From the NCBI RefSeq assembly GCF_023051145.1, contig NZ_JALKFS010000001.1, forward strand, positions 62,001-126,000: a stretch of DNA of 64,000 bases, in the 5' to 3' direction. Within the stretch, counting starts at the first letter, position 1; each line of letters starts with the position of its first letter. Positions 1 through 8,439 of this stretch are shown one piece after another. The notes below the pieces were generated by a model. The model searched no databases and was not told where the DNA came from. It saw only the letters and a program-made list of their open reading frames with translations. The stretch comes from Williamsia sp. DF01-3. Lineage in GTDB: Bacteria; Actinomycetota; Actinomycetes; Mycobacteriales; Mycobacteriaceae. A program made the position numbers and the translations under genes.

Positions 1-339
1 GGCATTGTCTCCACATGCACCAATTCTTCCCATTGATCCATATAATCCACTGTGTGACAGCCGCTTTACGAACTTTTTCGGTCTAAACGGGCTGCCGCGA
101 TCTGGGTGGACGATGGTGCGATCACATCGGCGCGGAACTCCGTCGGATAGGGCTCCGCATGTCGAACATCCTTTTACCGTGAGAGAAACCCTCACAGGTC
201 AGATGTCAACCAAAGTGGGGGCAGTCCGGACGGTAGGCGTGCGAGCCGTTGAGGGGCTAGGTTCGGCGTGTCAGTAACGAACCCGCCTGATAGGTAGCCT
301 GAGATATCTCAATTACATCAACTAGAGCAGGTGCTTCGC
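1..339. other. Intergenic / upstream region without a supported gene
   Basis: The open frame covering positions 5-277 starts with TTG, has no ribosome binding site and has non-protein-like composition, so I do not call it. The last part should hold the promoter of the secreted-protein gene starting at 340; I cannot place -35/-10 elements with confidence. Confidence 0.4.
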
Positions 340-810
340 ATGCGTAAGTACATAACCGGTGGCATAGCAGCATGTGCAACCCTTTCACTCGGGCTCCTGG
401 GTGCAGCGCCGGCCTCGGCGGCCGAAGACAGCGTTACAGTCACCGCCCACGGCGGCGCGGAAAGTGTCGACGTCGTCATCGACAACAGCACGGGCGGGCC
501 CATCAAATGCCTTGTTGGAGGGGTCGACGAGGCTGATGGCGTTGGAACCTCCTTCGCCATTCCAGGCGAGGTCTTTTATCCGACCGGGTCCACACCAATC
601 CACTTCGACGATGTACCCCCCGGCACCTACCAGCTCATCATTTTGTGCACGTCCAGCACTCTTGGTGAAGCTTGGTTGACCGAGGCCGCTTTCGTAGATG
701 GCCCCCCTGAGAATCCTCAACCCGGGCTTTGGGTGCTACCTAGCTCCCCGCTGACGGTGACTGCGACATCTATTGATCCGGGGAACTGCTTTGGCTCGAT
801 ATGCTTTTAA
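340..810 (+). CDS. Small secreted protein with C-terminal CFGSIC motif
   Basis: I recognise no named family. The 156-residue product has a clear Sec signal peptide (basic MRK start, Ala/Leu-rich core, likely cleavage after ASA near residue 27). The mature part looks like one beta-rich domain with two isolated cysteines, near residues 57 and 103, that could pair. It ends in NCFGSICF, the CxGSxC ending shared with the proteins at 7357-8322, 25561-28182, 30276-30809 and 39085-39660. The VxIxNxS...C segment also resembles the last two of these, so they may be distant paralogues. I chose the ATG at 340, with AGCAGG upstream, over the in-frame GTG at 331 because it gives a normal signal peptide. 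It probably acts outside the membrane; function unknown. Confidence 0.75.
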   Translation: MRKYITGGIAACATLSLGLLGAAPASAAEDSVTVTAHGGAESVDVVIDNSTGGPIKCLVGGVDEADGVGTSFAIPGEVFYPTGSTPIHFDDVPPGTYQLIILCTSSTLGEAWLTEAAFVDGPPENPQPGLWVLPSSPLTVTATSIDPGNCFGSICF

Positions 811-856
811 GCCCAGCCCCGTCCAGCCCATCACGATCTGTTGCGTCGGCACATAA

Positions 857-1180
857 AGCACGCCACGTGTCCCGACTTACATCAGTAGACGCCTCGACTT
901 GGCGCAACTGTTCGGGCCGACCGTCGACACTGCCTGCAAAGCGGTCGAACCCGAAGTTGACCTCTGGGAGATTGGCCGGCTGTGTGCCCGCGATGGGATC
1001 AGACGGTGGCACTAGCCAAACTGCTCGATGTTCCGGTGCGAGCTCTGGTCCACCCCGATGCGTGCCCAGAGGTTATGGCGGCGAGGCCTACTGACCACCG
1101 GATGATCCGCTTCCTGGCAACCACGACCTTTCGAACCAGACGCCGTCGAACAAACCGTCCATGCCTAACGCCGACATGGG
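857..1180 (+). pseudogene. Relic of a phage-type helix-turn-helix/excise-like gene, frameshifted
   Basis: One frame from 857 reads LAQLFGPTVDTA, then DLWEIGRLC, and stops at 1013. A second frame entered near 982 continues CPRWDQTVALAKLLDVPV and RALVHPDA. Joined, the text resembles small actinophage/actinobacterial DNA-binding proteins with a W-E-x-G-R-x-x-P segment followed by a helix ending in a VPVRAL-like phrase. The join needs a one-base shift near 980-990, and there is no good start codon upstream. I infer a decayed gene; the family assignment rests on memory of motif style only. Confidence 0.4.
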
Positions 1181-1184
1181 TTAG

Positions 1185-1310
1185 CGACCAGCATCAGCCA
1201 CCGAACTGTGGCCCCTCCTCGCCGACGCCGCCTACCTCGCGTACCAGCACCGCATCCCCGCCGGTCAACACCCAGGACACTACGAAACCACAACGCCAGG
1301 TGGTCAATGA
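1185..1310 (+). pseudogene. Orphan coding fragment overlapping the next start
   Basis: After a TAG at 1182 the frame reads ATELWPLLADAAYLAYQHR and ends in TGA at 1308-1310, overlapping the ATG of the following small gene in an ATGA arrangement. The composition is protein-like, but I see no start codon, so it is either the 3' end of a broken gene (with the relic just upstream) or uses an unseen start. The style resembles short early genes of actinophages. Function unknown. Confidence 0.35.
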
Positions 1311-1513
1311 GCACTACGAACCCGCCAGAAGACACCTCCGCCGACAACCCCGACGACCCGGTACCGCTTCCCCCGCCAGTCACACTCAGCGATCGCCGCA
1401 CCCCGCGATCGACCAGCTCCCTGATCGGAGCCAATCTCGTCATGGTCCTGATCATGGCATCGGTGGTCGGTTTGTTGCTCGGCGTCATCGTCCTGGTCGA
1501 ACTACTCACCTAA
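1307..1513 (+). CDS. Small single-pass membrane protein
   Basis: The 68-residue product has a Ser/Thr/Pro/Asp-rich N-terminal half and one hydrophobic helix near residues 43-66 (ANLVMVLIMASVVGLLLGVI). CAGGTGG precedes the ATG, which overlaps the stop of the upstream fragment (ATGA), suggesting translational coupling. No family recognised. Its position next to two phage-like fragments hints that it belongs to a former mobile segment. It could be a tail-anchored or type II membrane protein. Confidence 0.5.
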   Translation: MSTTNPPEDTSADNPDDPVPLPPPVTLSDRRTPRSTSSLIGANLVMVLIMASVVGLLLGVIVLVELLT

Positions 1514-2165
1514 CGGAACGCCTCGTTCGGGAGGTGCCATGAGAAGGACATGCAGTGACTGATCCCCGTGAACTCAATGCCCCGGGGCGGCGAGTCCTCC
1601 ATGCTGTTTAGTGCGCCTGCTGCGTTCGTAACCGTCGGTGAGGTTGGGTGTGTAGATGTTGGGGTGTATGAAATTAGACGGTGCTGTTACAGAGCGGGCA
1701 CGGCTGCTCGGGTTCGCGATCAGCTGGCTTCCGTACGGGGCAATGTGATGCTCGGGTAGTGATCAGAACCCGTTTCGCGTTCGGCCAGCAGGTCGGTCTG
1801 CTGCACATCCATCAAGAGCGGAACGTACCGTTTGCGCACATAACGCCTCTCGTTTCGGCTCTCTCGGCAACCGACCGTGTTTGCCTCCCAGCTCGGGCTC
1901 GGCAGCGTGCCGCCCCTCACAGTGGCGCGGCGGTGGGCGTCGTTCCGTGGGAAACCGCGATCATGCCTACTTCGCCAGAATCTGTCGCCCACGTAAGGAG
2001 TTGCAGGACAATGTATTTCGATTCCAGTGACAAGCAGAACCGCAGCTGCGGCATATACCGCACCGCCACACCACCTATTCCCGCACAACGGCGTGGGCGA
2101 GTGAGTGCGGCGGCGTTCGGAGTTTCGACCCAAGCCTTGGCCGACCGGATGCGAGGATGGCAATC
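1514..2165. other. Intergenic region, no gene supported
   Basis: Open frames here (for example 1681-2190 on plus, 1720-2163 on minus) overlap each other, lack ribosome binding sites and have no recognisable motif. It may contain eroded sequence continuing from the relics upstream. The end holds the AGG ribosome binding site of the lipoprotein gene at 2166. Confidence 0.4.
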
Positions 2166-2960
2166 ATGCGGCTCACCGGCTTCGTTTTAGCGCTCATCGC
2201 GACATCGCTCATCGCTTCGTGTTCCTCGGACGACGGGACGACGTCCAGTTCGCCAACGTCCAACTCACCAACCTCAACGACCGCCGGACGTGGCGCAACC
2301 GTCGGCCAGATCGGAAAGCCCGCTGAACGCATAGACGGCGCATACAAAATCACACTCACAAGCGTCGTCGATCCAGGCGTGTGCGACACCGAAGACACAG
2401 CGACGCCGCCCAGTGACACCGGCGACCGCCTTGTGATCGCAACGTTCGTCTTCGAGACATCGGATATCCCACTCGAAGGCGCGTATTTGGCGACCACAGA
2501 CTTCTATAGCGTCACCGATCAGACCGTCCGGACGACGCCGAATATCGAGGACCAGTATCAGTGCGAGGTCAATTCTGAAGGCCAGACGGCAACGAACAAC
2601 CCCCTGCCGAACGCCCAGATACTCCGCACCGGAATCTTCCGTGTACCGATCAAAGCCCAACTGCTTGGATACCGCGATCCCGACACACGACAGGCGTTCG
2701 AGTGGGATATAGCGGGGATTCCCACAGCCCCGGCCCAGGAGACTACGGTTGCGCCACCGCCCGAGACAGCCCAACCGACCACCGCTACGCCGCCGCCAGA
2801 ATACCCGGACCCAGCGCCAGAACCGGTGGTGATTCCTCCAGTCACGACCGTCGCACCGGACCCCGACAGTTGCATCGACGGGACAACCCGCTACCACGAA
2901 AATAGCGGAATCACCTACACCTGCAGGGACGGATCATGGCACGAAGGCCCGTACAACTAG
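2166..2960 (+). CDS. Secreted lipoprotein with a Pro/Thr-rich linker
   Basis: The 264-residue product has a lipoprotein signal with lipobox LIASC (Cys19), followed by a Ser/Thr-rich spacer. The body (about residues 45-175) is a beta-rich domain of the DUF4352/telomeric-repeat-binding-like type seen in many actinobacterial lipoproteins; this is weak, pattern-based recognition. A Pro/Thr/Glu-rich linker follows (about 180-230), then a short tail with two cysteines (DSCIDGTTRY and TYTCRDGSW) that resembles a small disulfide-closed module. GAGG suits the ATG at 2166 better than the ATG at 2157. A perfect hairpin spans the stop codon. It should sit lipid-anchored on the outer face of the membrane. 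Confidence 0.7.
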   Translation: MRLTGFVLALIATSLIASCSSDDGTTSSSPTSNSPTSTTAGRGATVGQIGKPAERIDGAYKITLTSVVDPGVCDTEDTATPPSDTGDRLVIATFVFETSDIPLEGAYLATTDFYSVTDQTVRTTPNIEDQYQCEVNSEGQTATNNPLPNAQILRTGIFRVPIKAQLLGYRDPDTRQAFEWDIAGIPTAPAQETTVAPPPETAQPTTATPPPEYPDPAPEPVVIPPVTTVAPDPDSCIDGTTRYHENSGITYTCRDGSWHEGPYN

Positions 2961-2967
2961 TACGGGC
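2947..2967 (+). terminator. Hairpin spanning the lipoprotein stop codon
   Basis: GCCCGTAC-AACTA-GTACGGGC is a perfect 8-bp stem with a 5-base loop that contains the TAG stop. There is no T-run. It probably acts as an intrinsic terminator or 3'-end stabiliser for the lipoprotein transcript. Confidence 0.55.
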
Positions 2968-3150
2968 ACTCGAGGGGAAGCGGGCCATAGCTACCAGGCC
3001 ATGACCGCGGTCCACCCCAGCTTCCCCGCGAGGCACGCACTCTGTCACCAACCAGTAGGCCAGATCGGGTGGGTCTCGCCGTGTCGTCGCACATCCGACA
3101 ATGCGCCGACCCCCTTTGCTTCTTCGGTCACAGGCGACGACCTGGGTTCT

Positions 3151-3170
3151 GCAGGCTAGCTAACCTTGGT
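3151..3170 (+). promoter_or_regulatory. Iron box (IdeR/DmdR-like) before the siderophore-interacting protein
   Basis: AGGCTAGCTAACCTTG matches the inverted-repeat core AGGxTAGxCTAACCT of IdeR/DmdR1 operators, apart from one missing centre base. It ends only 3 bases before the ATG at 3173, so the operator overlaps the likely transcription start and the mRNA may be leaderless. Iron-replete repression of the downstream gene is inferred from the box and the gene type. Confidence 0.6.
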
Positions 3171-3172
3171 CT

Positions 3173-3994
3173 ATGGGGAGAAAAAAGAACACGCCCACTG
3201 ATCGGCAGTTCACCATGGCGCACGTACGCCACGCCGAACGTATTACCCCGAGCTTCGTGCGGCTCACGCTCGGCGGGTTGGATGAACTGGCGCAGAGAGG
3301 GCACGACCACTGGTGCCGGCTCTTTTTCGCGCGTGAGGGGCAGGATGCGCTGCAACTGCCGACGCGGACCAGTGAGATCGGTTGGTACCTGCAGTACCTC
3401 GCCACACCTAAGTCGCGACGCCCTTGGGTTCGGGCCTACACGCTTCGTGACGTTCGTCCCGGCACGGGGGAGGTGGACATCGACTTCGTGATCCACGGGG
3501 ACGAGGCAGGGGGCCTGGGGCCGGCGGCTCAGTTCGCGCTCAATGCCAGCCCCGGTGATCGCTTGGGACTCCTGGACCAAGGCATCGGCTTCACACCTGA
3601 CCACCCGCACGATTGGACGCTGCTCGTCGGTGATGAGACAGCGCTGCCCGCCGTGTCCGGCATCAGTGCCTCACTCCCCGAGGACGCCCGGGGGATCGCG
3701 ATCATCGAGGTGCCCACCGCCGGTGACCGACAGGAGTTCCGGGTGCCGCCCGAGATGGAGGTTCGCTGGGTTCATCGCGACGAGTCGCCCGGGGGCGACA
3801 ACCGGCCGGGCCAGCTCGCGCTCAACGCGCTGCAGTCGACCGTCCCGCTCGGCGGAGTGGTCCACGCACACCTCATCGGCGAGTCCGGTCTCGCCACCGG
3901 CGCCCGCCGCCACCTCGTCCACCAGTGGGGCGTGCCCAAGCGCAACGTGGACTTCGTCGGCTACTGGCGACACGGGCGACCCGCGACGACCTGA
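3173..3994 (+). CDS. Siderophore-interacting protein (FAD-binding ferric-siderophore reductase family)
   Basis: The 273-residue protein has the layout of the ViuB/SIP family. An FAD-binding beta-barrel carries RAYTLR (residues 87-92, the RxYTxR flavin motif) and DIDFVIHGD. The C-terminal NAD(P)H-binding lobe has LLVGDETALPA near residue 150 and a GES-like LIGESG segment before VDFVGYWRHG at the end. Such proteins reduce ferric siderophores in the cytoplasm to free iron. Length and domain order are complete. The iron-box-like operator just upstream fits iron control. No siderophore synthesis genes are in the window, so it may serve imported siderophores. Confidence 0.88.
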   Translation: MGRKKNTPTDRQFTMAHVRHAERITPSFVRLTLGGLDELAQRGHDHWCRLFFAREGQDALQLPTRTSEIGWYLQYLATPKSRRPWVRAYTLRDVRPGTGEVDIDFVIHGDEAGGLGPAAQFALNASPGDRLGLLDQGIGFTPDHPHDWTLLVGDETALPAVSGISASLPEDARGIAIIEVPTAGDRQEFRVPPEMEVRWVHRDESPGGDNRPGQLALNALQSTVPLGGVVHAHLIGESGLATGARRHLVHQWGVPKRNVDFVGYWRHGRPATT

Positions 3995-4277
3995 CCAAGC
4001 TCTGCCCGGCCGGCGCACCAATACACCTATGGCGCTTCTCGGCACGCTGCAAAAGTACGCACCTGGCATCAAAGACTGGGTTCAGGTGCAGCACGCACAG
4101 CACTCACGGACATAGTGTCGTTCACAGAAATCATCCGACAACGAAATAGTCCGGCCAAACGCGGCAGCAACGGACGTCAGTGATGCTGCCCTATGTCTTG
4201 TCTCGTTACGAGTGAGCGGGCTTTGCTGATCGAGAGCCACACCGCGCGGGACAGTTTGTGCTCACGCTGATGTTGGC

Positions 4278-4634
4278 TCAGTGGGCACGCTTGTATGCAT
4301 CGACAATCGTCTTGGACAGACGCCCGCGCTTGCCCACGCCATTGTGGTGGTTGGCAATCGCCCACTTCCGCACCTCCCGACTGTGTCTGAGATCGGGCGA
4401 GGCGACCGTGTCTGGTGGAGCTTGGGCACCGGCGTGTTTGTCTGTCCGCACAGACTTGGTCAGCAGGGTCGCCACCGATATGTGGCCAGCCTCGATTTTC
4501 TCGAGATTGATTGTGCTGGTGTCGAAGTGGTAGTTGACCCCGGCCCAGCTCCATTCCACGGTCTGCAGGTCCTCGACATCGAGCACCGCGCCATCGAGGT
4601 CGTCGAAATAATGAATACCGATTTTCTCAGCCAT
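4278..4634 (-). CDS. lsr2: Lsr2-family nucleoid-associated protein (divergent paralogue)
   Basis: The 118-residue protein starts MAEKIGIHYFDDLDG, the standard Lsr2 opening, followed by an N-terminal dimerisation domain (TVEWSWAGVNYHFD, NLEKIEAGHISVA). After a linker the C-terminal DNA-binding domain has VRKWAIANHHNGVGKRGRL, where RGR is the minor-groove AT-hook-like motif, then SKTIVDAYKRAH. Lsr2 silences AT-rich foreign DNA. This copy differs clearly from the second one at 51113-51487 (for example HNGVGKRGR against YDIGIRGR) and looks like the accessory version. It stands alone, with a long non-coding stretch upstream. Confidence 0.88.
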   Translation of the reverse strand: MAEKIGIHYFDDLDGAVLDVEDLQTVEWSWAGVNYHFDTSTINLEKIEAGHISVATLLTKSVRTDKHAGAQAPPDTVASPDLRHSREVRKWAIANHHNGVGKRGRLSKTIVDAYKRAH

Positions 4635-5081
4635 CGAACCGGTCCCATCGTGCCAGGGCGACGAATGTTGGTATACGCCGTCGAGCCCCAGTGTGTGCCT
4701 TCACTACCGTTTAAGCGACCCCCAACTCATCCGCCCCGACGGCATGTCACCGCGCTTTCGTTGATTGCACGATCCAATTGGCTAACTACATACCGGCGCA
4801 AAGAGCTGGTGAATCGGCATCGGGCCCGTTGTGAATCGCGGTGTCGATCGTTGCCGCCAATGTCGTGACCCGGGTGATCAGCCACGTCGGCCTCGTGAAT
4901 CAATGACGATAGCGTGGTCGACGGCTCGACGACAACGACAAGGATAGAGCGCCAACGTGCGGGATTGACGCCACGAGTCGCAGTCGCTCGTTTTATAGCG
5001 ACGGAAACCGCGCTGGCGGTCGGCGACGCGCCGGTATCGTCCTCGATGACGTGGATGCCAGCACCGCACGGGGTCGCTCGG
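4635..5081. other. Intergenic region upstream of the Lsr2 paralogue
   Basis: No gene is supported on either strand; frames here have no motif and no ribosome binding site. It should contain the promoter of the minus-strand Lsr2 gene and the 3' region of the reductase gene ending at 5082. Confidence 0.4.
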
Positions 5082-5663
5082 TCAGCGGCGCACCCGGTAG
5101 CGCAGGTGAAGCACCCGGCTGCCCTCAATCACCACGTCGGGATCGTCCAGCAAGTGCTGTGTGTGGACCGATCCGAAGTAGCGCTTGCCGGACCCGAACA
5201 CGACGGGTGCGACATCCATGCGCACCTCGTCGATCAGGCCCGCGGCAAGGGCCTGGCCGCCGACGTCACCGGCGGAGAACTCGATGATGCGGTCACCCGC
5301 GAGCTCCTGCGCCTCGGTGATCGCTGCTTCGATGCTGTTGACGAAACGGAACGGAGCCTCGGGGTCCCAACCTTCGGGCGCCGGCCGGTGTGTCACGACG
5401 ACGACGTGATCAATCCCGCTCGGCGCCTTGCCCTCCCAGCCATCGGTGAGGTCGAAGACACGGCGGCCGGCGATTGTCACCCCGACCTCGTCCCAGTACG
5501 GCCGGATGTGGTCGTAGGACGCCTGCGACACTTTCAGCACGCCGCCGTCATCCAATGGCACATCACCGCTGACCAGCCACTCGAAGATCGGACCGGGATC
5601 GTCGTTCTCATCTGCGATGAAACCATCGATCGACACCGATGCGTTCATGACCACTTTTCCCAT
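5082..5663 (-). CDS. Dihydrofolate reductase-like/RibD C-terminal domain protein
   Basis: The 193-residue protein begins KVVMNASVSIDGFIAD, the opening strand and loop of the RibD-C/DHFR fold, with AGRRVFDLTDGW and VVVTHRP in the middle and an FSAGDVGGQALAAGLIDE helix plus VVFGSGKRYFG near the end. Such single-domain proteins are common in actinobacteria and are NAD(P)H-dependent reductases of mostly unknown substrate; a folate role cannot be assumed. It lies 64 bases downstream of the AraC regulator on the same strand, so the two probably form an operon. Confidence 0.82.
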   Translation of the reverse strand: MGKVVMNASVSIDGFIADENDDPGPIFEWLVSGDVPLDDGGVLKVSQASYDHIRPYWDEVGVTIAGRRVFDLTDGWEGKAPSGIDHVVVVTHRPAPEGWDPEAPFRFVNSIEAAITEAQELAGDRIIEFSAGDVGGQALAAGLIDEVRMDVAPVVFGSGKRYFGSVHTQHLLDDPDVVIEGSRVLHLRYRVRR

Positions 5664-5727
5664 GAATTCCTCCTCTGTTCGGAGTCTTAAGGATGGTGCG
5701 GCCGTGACGTGTCACTCTTGTAAGAAA

Positions 5728-6567
5728 TCAATCGGCTGGCAGCGGCCAGCCGTCCAGGGCATGGTCGGGGTGCTCGCGCAGAAATCGCCGCCGGACTTCT
5801 GCGTACCGGGTCGGCGTGAGCCCCGTGAACTCCCGGAACTCGCGCACAAAGTGAGCCTGGTCGAAGTAGCCCGCGTCAGCGGCAACGCCTCCCCAGTCGA
5901 TCGGTGCAGCGACGTCGATCGCCAGCACGGCCGAGCTGAAACGGTAGCTGCGAGCCAGCCGTTTCGGCGTTACACCGACTATGGCCTTGAACCGCTTCGC
6001 CAAATACGTGCTGCTGGCGCGGGTCGCCACACTGATGTCGCTGATCGGCACTGTCCCGTGTGTCGCCGCGACGGCGCTACTCAGTTGGCGGACCAGGTCA
6101 AGACCGTCGATTACCCGCAGCCGTCGCACCAGTTCCTCCTCAAGCAGGGTCAGCATCTCCTGCGGTCTTCTCGCCGTCGCCAGCTGGTCGTGCAGTTCGG
6201 CGATCGCGGACTGGCCCCAGATTTGCTCCACCGAGGCCGGCCGGTCGCACAATTGCTCCGCGGGCATCGGCAGAAACGGCGCCAGCCCCCACGGCCTGAA
6301 GTGGACGCCCACCGACCGTGTCGGGGTTGGGTAGCTGAACTCCCAGGCGCGGGTGGGGGTGACGACCGCGCAGCCGTCGGCGTACTCCACGGCCCCTACG
6401 TCGATGCCTGTGCGGATGAGAAACGGGGCCCCAAGGTTGACGATGAGCAGTGGAGCGGGCGCGGCTGGCAATATCAGCCGGGAGTACGGTGGTGCACCGT
6501 CCAGGTAATAGAGGTCGTCGATCAGTCCATCCAGCGGCGGACCAGGCACCCGGGACACATACTCCAC
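5728..6567 (-). CDS. AraC-family transcriptional regulator
   Basis: The 279-residue protein has an N-terminal sensor part (about 1-160; RSVGVHFRPWGLAPFL and an upstream cupin-like stretch, as in DUF6597-type AraC proteins) and a C-terminal pair of helix-turn-helix motifs (about 170-265). These include ISVATRASSTYLAKRFKAIV and AADAGYFDQAHFVREFREFT, followed by GLTPTRYAEVRR, the classic AraC signature end. It likely controls its own operon with the reductase downstream. The ligand is unknown. Confidence 0.88.
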   Translation of the reverse strand: MEYVSRVPGPPLDGLIDDLYYLDGAPPYSRLILPAAPAPLLIVNLGAPFLIRTGIDVGAVEYADGCAVVTPTRAWEFSYPTPTRSVGVHFRPWGLAPFLPMPAEQLCDRPASVEQIWGQSAIAELHDQLATARRPQEMLTLLEEELVRRLRVIDGLDLVRQLSSAVAATHGTVPISDISVATRASSTYLAKRFKAIVGVTPKRLARSYRFSSAVLAIDVAAPIDWGGVAADAGYFDQAHFVREFREFTGLTPTRYAEVRRRFLREHPDHALDGWPLPAD

Positions 6568-7356
6568 GCCGACATCATCGCCGACGGCCTATCCAGCATC
6601 ACGCAGCGGGCGGATCAATGACACCGACGACCACCCTGTACCAGAGCCAGTTAGACAACATTGACGGACCACCTATTCCGACCACAATAGAGGATCGAAC
6701 TAGTACGGCACCTGGCGTTGGAAGCGCCTTGCCCGTTCGACCCATTCCCCACCAAGTGATCAATATTTCGCAGCAGCGCAACAGTATTCATTATTAACTG
6801 TATGCACATCACGATCATCTGATACTCGCAGTTCGGCCAGCGCTTCTATCGCTGAGGCTCAAGGGGCTTCATCGACGTTTCGGCCGACAATTGGAGCCTG
6901 TCGCAAGCACGTGGCGTAATCAGCTGGGCTGCAACATTTCCGCCGGAGGCGACGGGAAAAACCCTGTTTGCAGGGTGTCAGAGCAATGAGGTTGGGAGTG
7001 CGGTCTACCATCCGCGAGAGGCTGGTTTTGGCAACGGTGGTGAAGCAATCCGCCCATCTGGACCTCAGTGCATTCTGACCGAAGGCCCACGCCAGTGTAT
7101 AAATTCTCTTGGCGCGGAGGACAGCTCGGCCAGCATCCGGGCCTGCAGCCGTTAAATGCAACGTACGGCGGACCTGCACAGAGCAGCGCGTGGGCGTCGG
7201 AGGTCAGCTGGGGCCCTGTGTCGATCCGGCGAAAGCTCAAGTGTTGTGTGGCGCTAACCATCATTGGCAGCAACAAAACTGCGGCTTACGATCTATTGCA
7301 CGAGTTGATGCGTGCAGTCGCATGCAGACTGCTTCGAGCCGTCTGGAGACAAGGCA
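6568..7356. other. Long intergenic region, no gene supported
   Basis: About 790 bases separate the AraC gene and the glycine-rich protein gene, which are divergent. Frames on both strands (for example 6859-7179 minus, 7109-7450 plus) lack ribosome binding sites and motifs. It must hold both promoters and may contain eroded coding sequence, but I recognise nothing. Confidence 0.4.
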
Positions 7357-8322
7357 ATGCCCACACGAGTACGCGGAATTATTCGACCGATCGCGATCGC
7401 AAGCGTTAGCGGTCTCGCGATATCTCTGGGAATTCTCGGTGCGCCGGTAGCCACCGCGCTACCAGCCAACTGCGCCCAACCTGTAGCTGACGGGCCGGTC
7501 ACTTGCTCTTACGTTTTCACTGGCGCTGAACAGACGTTTGAGGTACCTGCAAACGTTACTCAACTACGCATCGAAGCCGTCGGTGGGCAGGGAGGCAACG
7601 CCTACAGCAAGCTCTACGGCGGGCGGGGTTTTCCAGCCCATGTGGTTGGCAACGTCGCTGTTAACCCAGAAAGCACCGTGTACGTCTTGGTTGCAGGCCG
7701 TGGCCAAGAGGCCCGAGGAGGGTCGAATGCGGATCGAGCGCTCGGAGGCTTTAACGGCGGAGGAGCCTCTGGCCCAGGCAGCAGCAGTGGTTGTTGCGAT
7801 CGCGGCGGCGGCGGTGGTGCTTCCGATGTCCGCACCGTGTCATCGGGCCTTCCTGGTTCACTCGAGAGTCGACTCCTCGTCGCGGCCGGCGGTGGTGGTG
7901 AAGGGTCGAGCCCAGGCGGCGCAGCGGGGGAAGATGGTTTGCAATTTCAGGCAGCCGGACCGCCGATAGTCACCGGAAATTCTGGTAGAGCGGGCACCGC
8001 GACGGCTGGTGGAGCTGGTGGCCGCCAGGGTCAGGACGTCTTTTCCGGTTCGCCGGGTGCCCTTGGCCAAGGTGGTGACGCAGGTAACTTCCTCGGCGGT
8101 GGGGGTGGTGGCGGGTTGTACGGGGGCGGAGGCGGCGCGAGCGCAAACGGCAACCTCCAGTCCGCTGGTGGCGGTGGTGGATCCTCGCTGGTCCCCACCG
8201 GCGGCACCTTCGAACTAGCTGCGGCCGACACACCAGCGATAGTGACCATCACCTATCAAGTTGGGTCAACCCCACCCCCACCCGCATCCAACTGCTTCGG
8301 CTCGGTCTGTTTACCGAACTAG
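7357..8322 (+). CDS. Exported glycine-rich protein with C-terminal CFGSVC motif
   Basis: The 321-residue product starts at the ATG at 7357 (ribosome site GGAGACAAGG) and has a Sec signal peptide ending near ATA (about residue 30). The mature start, CSYVFTGAEQTFEVPANVTQ, is the opening of the bacterial glycine-rich domain that begins many surface Gly-rich proteins. It is followed by Gly/Ala-rich stretches (GGGGGG runs, GGRQGQ), a CC pair in SSSGCCDRGGG, and a final beta segment. After a short Pro-rich linker (STPPPPAS) it ends NCFGSVCLPN, the tag-like ending shared by five exported proteins in this window. It resembles PGRS-type proteins in composition but has no PE domain. Confidence 0.75.
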   Translation: MPTRVRGIIRPIAIASVSGLAISLGILGAPVATALPANCAQPVADGPVTCSYVFTGAEQTFEVPANVTQLRIEAVGGQGGNAYSKLYGGRGFPAHVVGNVAVNPESTVYVLVAGRGQEARGGSNADRALGGFNGGGASGPGSSSGCCDRGGGGGASDVRTVSSGLPGSLESRLLVAAGGGGEGSSPGGAAGEDGLQFQAAGPPIVTGNSGRAGTATAGGAGGRQGQDVFSGSPGALGQGGDAGNFLGGGGGGGLYGGGGGASANGNLQSAGGGGGSSLVPTGGTFELAAADTPAIVTITYQVGSTPPPPASNCFGSVCLPN

Positions 8323-8439
8323 ATCGCGACTAACCGAGCTGACCTTCTCTTTTGCTTGATGTGGTTGAAGGCCTCGCGCCGGTGCGTGGGACCAACTGCA
8401 CAGGTCGGACTCAAAAGTCTCCCGGCACTCGGCGGGTCG

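Noticed and set aside
982-1542. 186-codon plus-strand frame as one gene
   Set aside because: Only its first 60 codons look protein-like; the rest is arginine/proline-rich text overlapping a better small gene in another phase.
7538-8252. Several overlapping frames on both strands of the glycine-rich gene
   Set aside because: Low-complexity GGC/GGT codons open all frames; only the plus frame from 7357 has a signal peptide and ribosome site.
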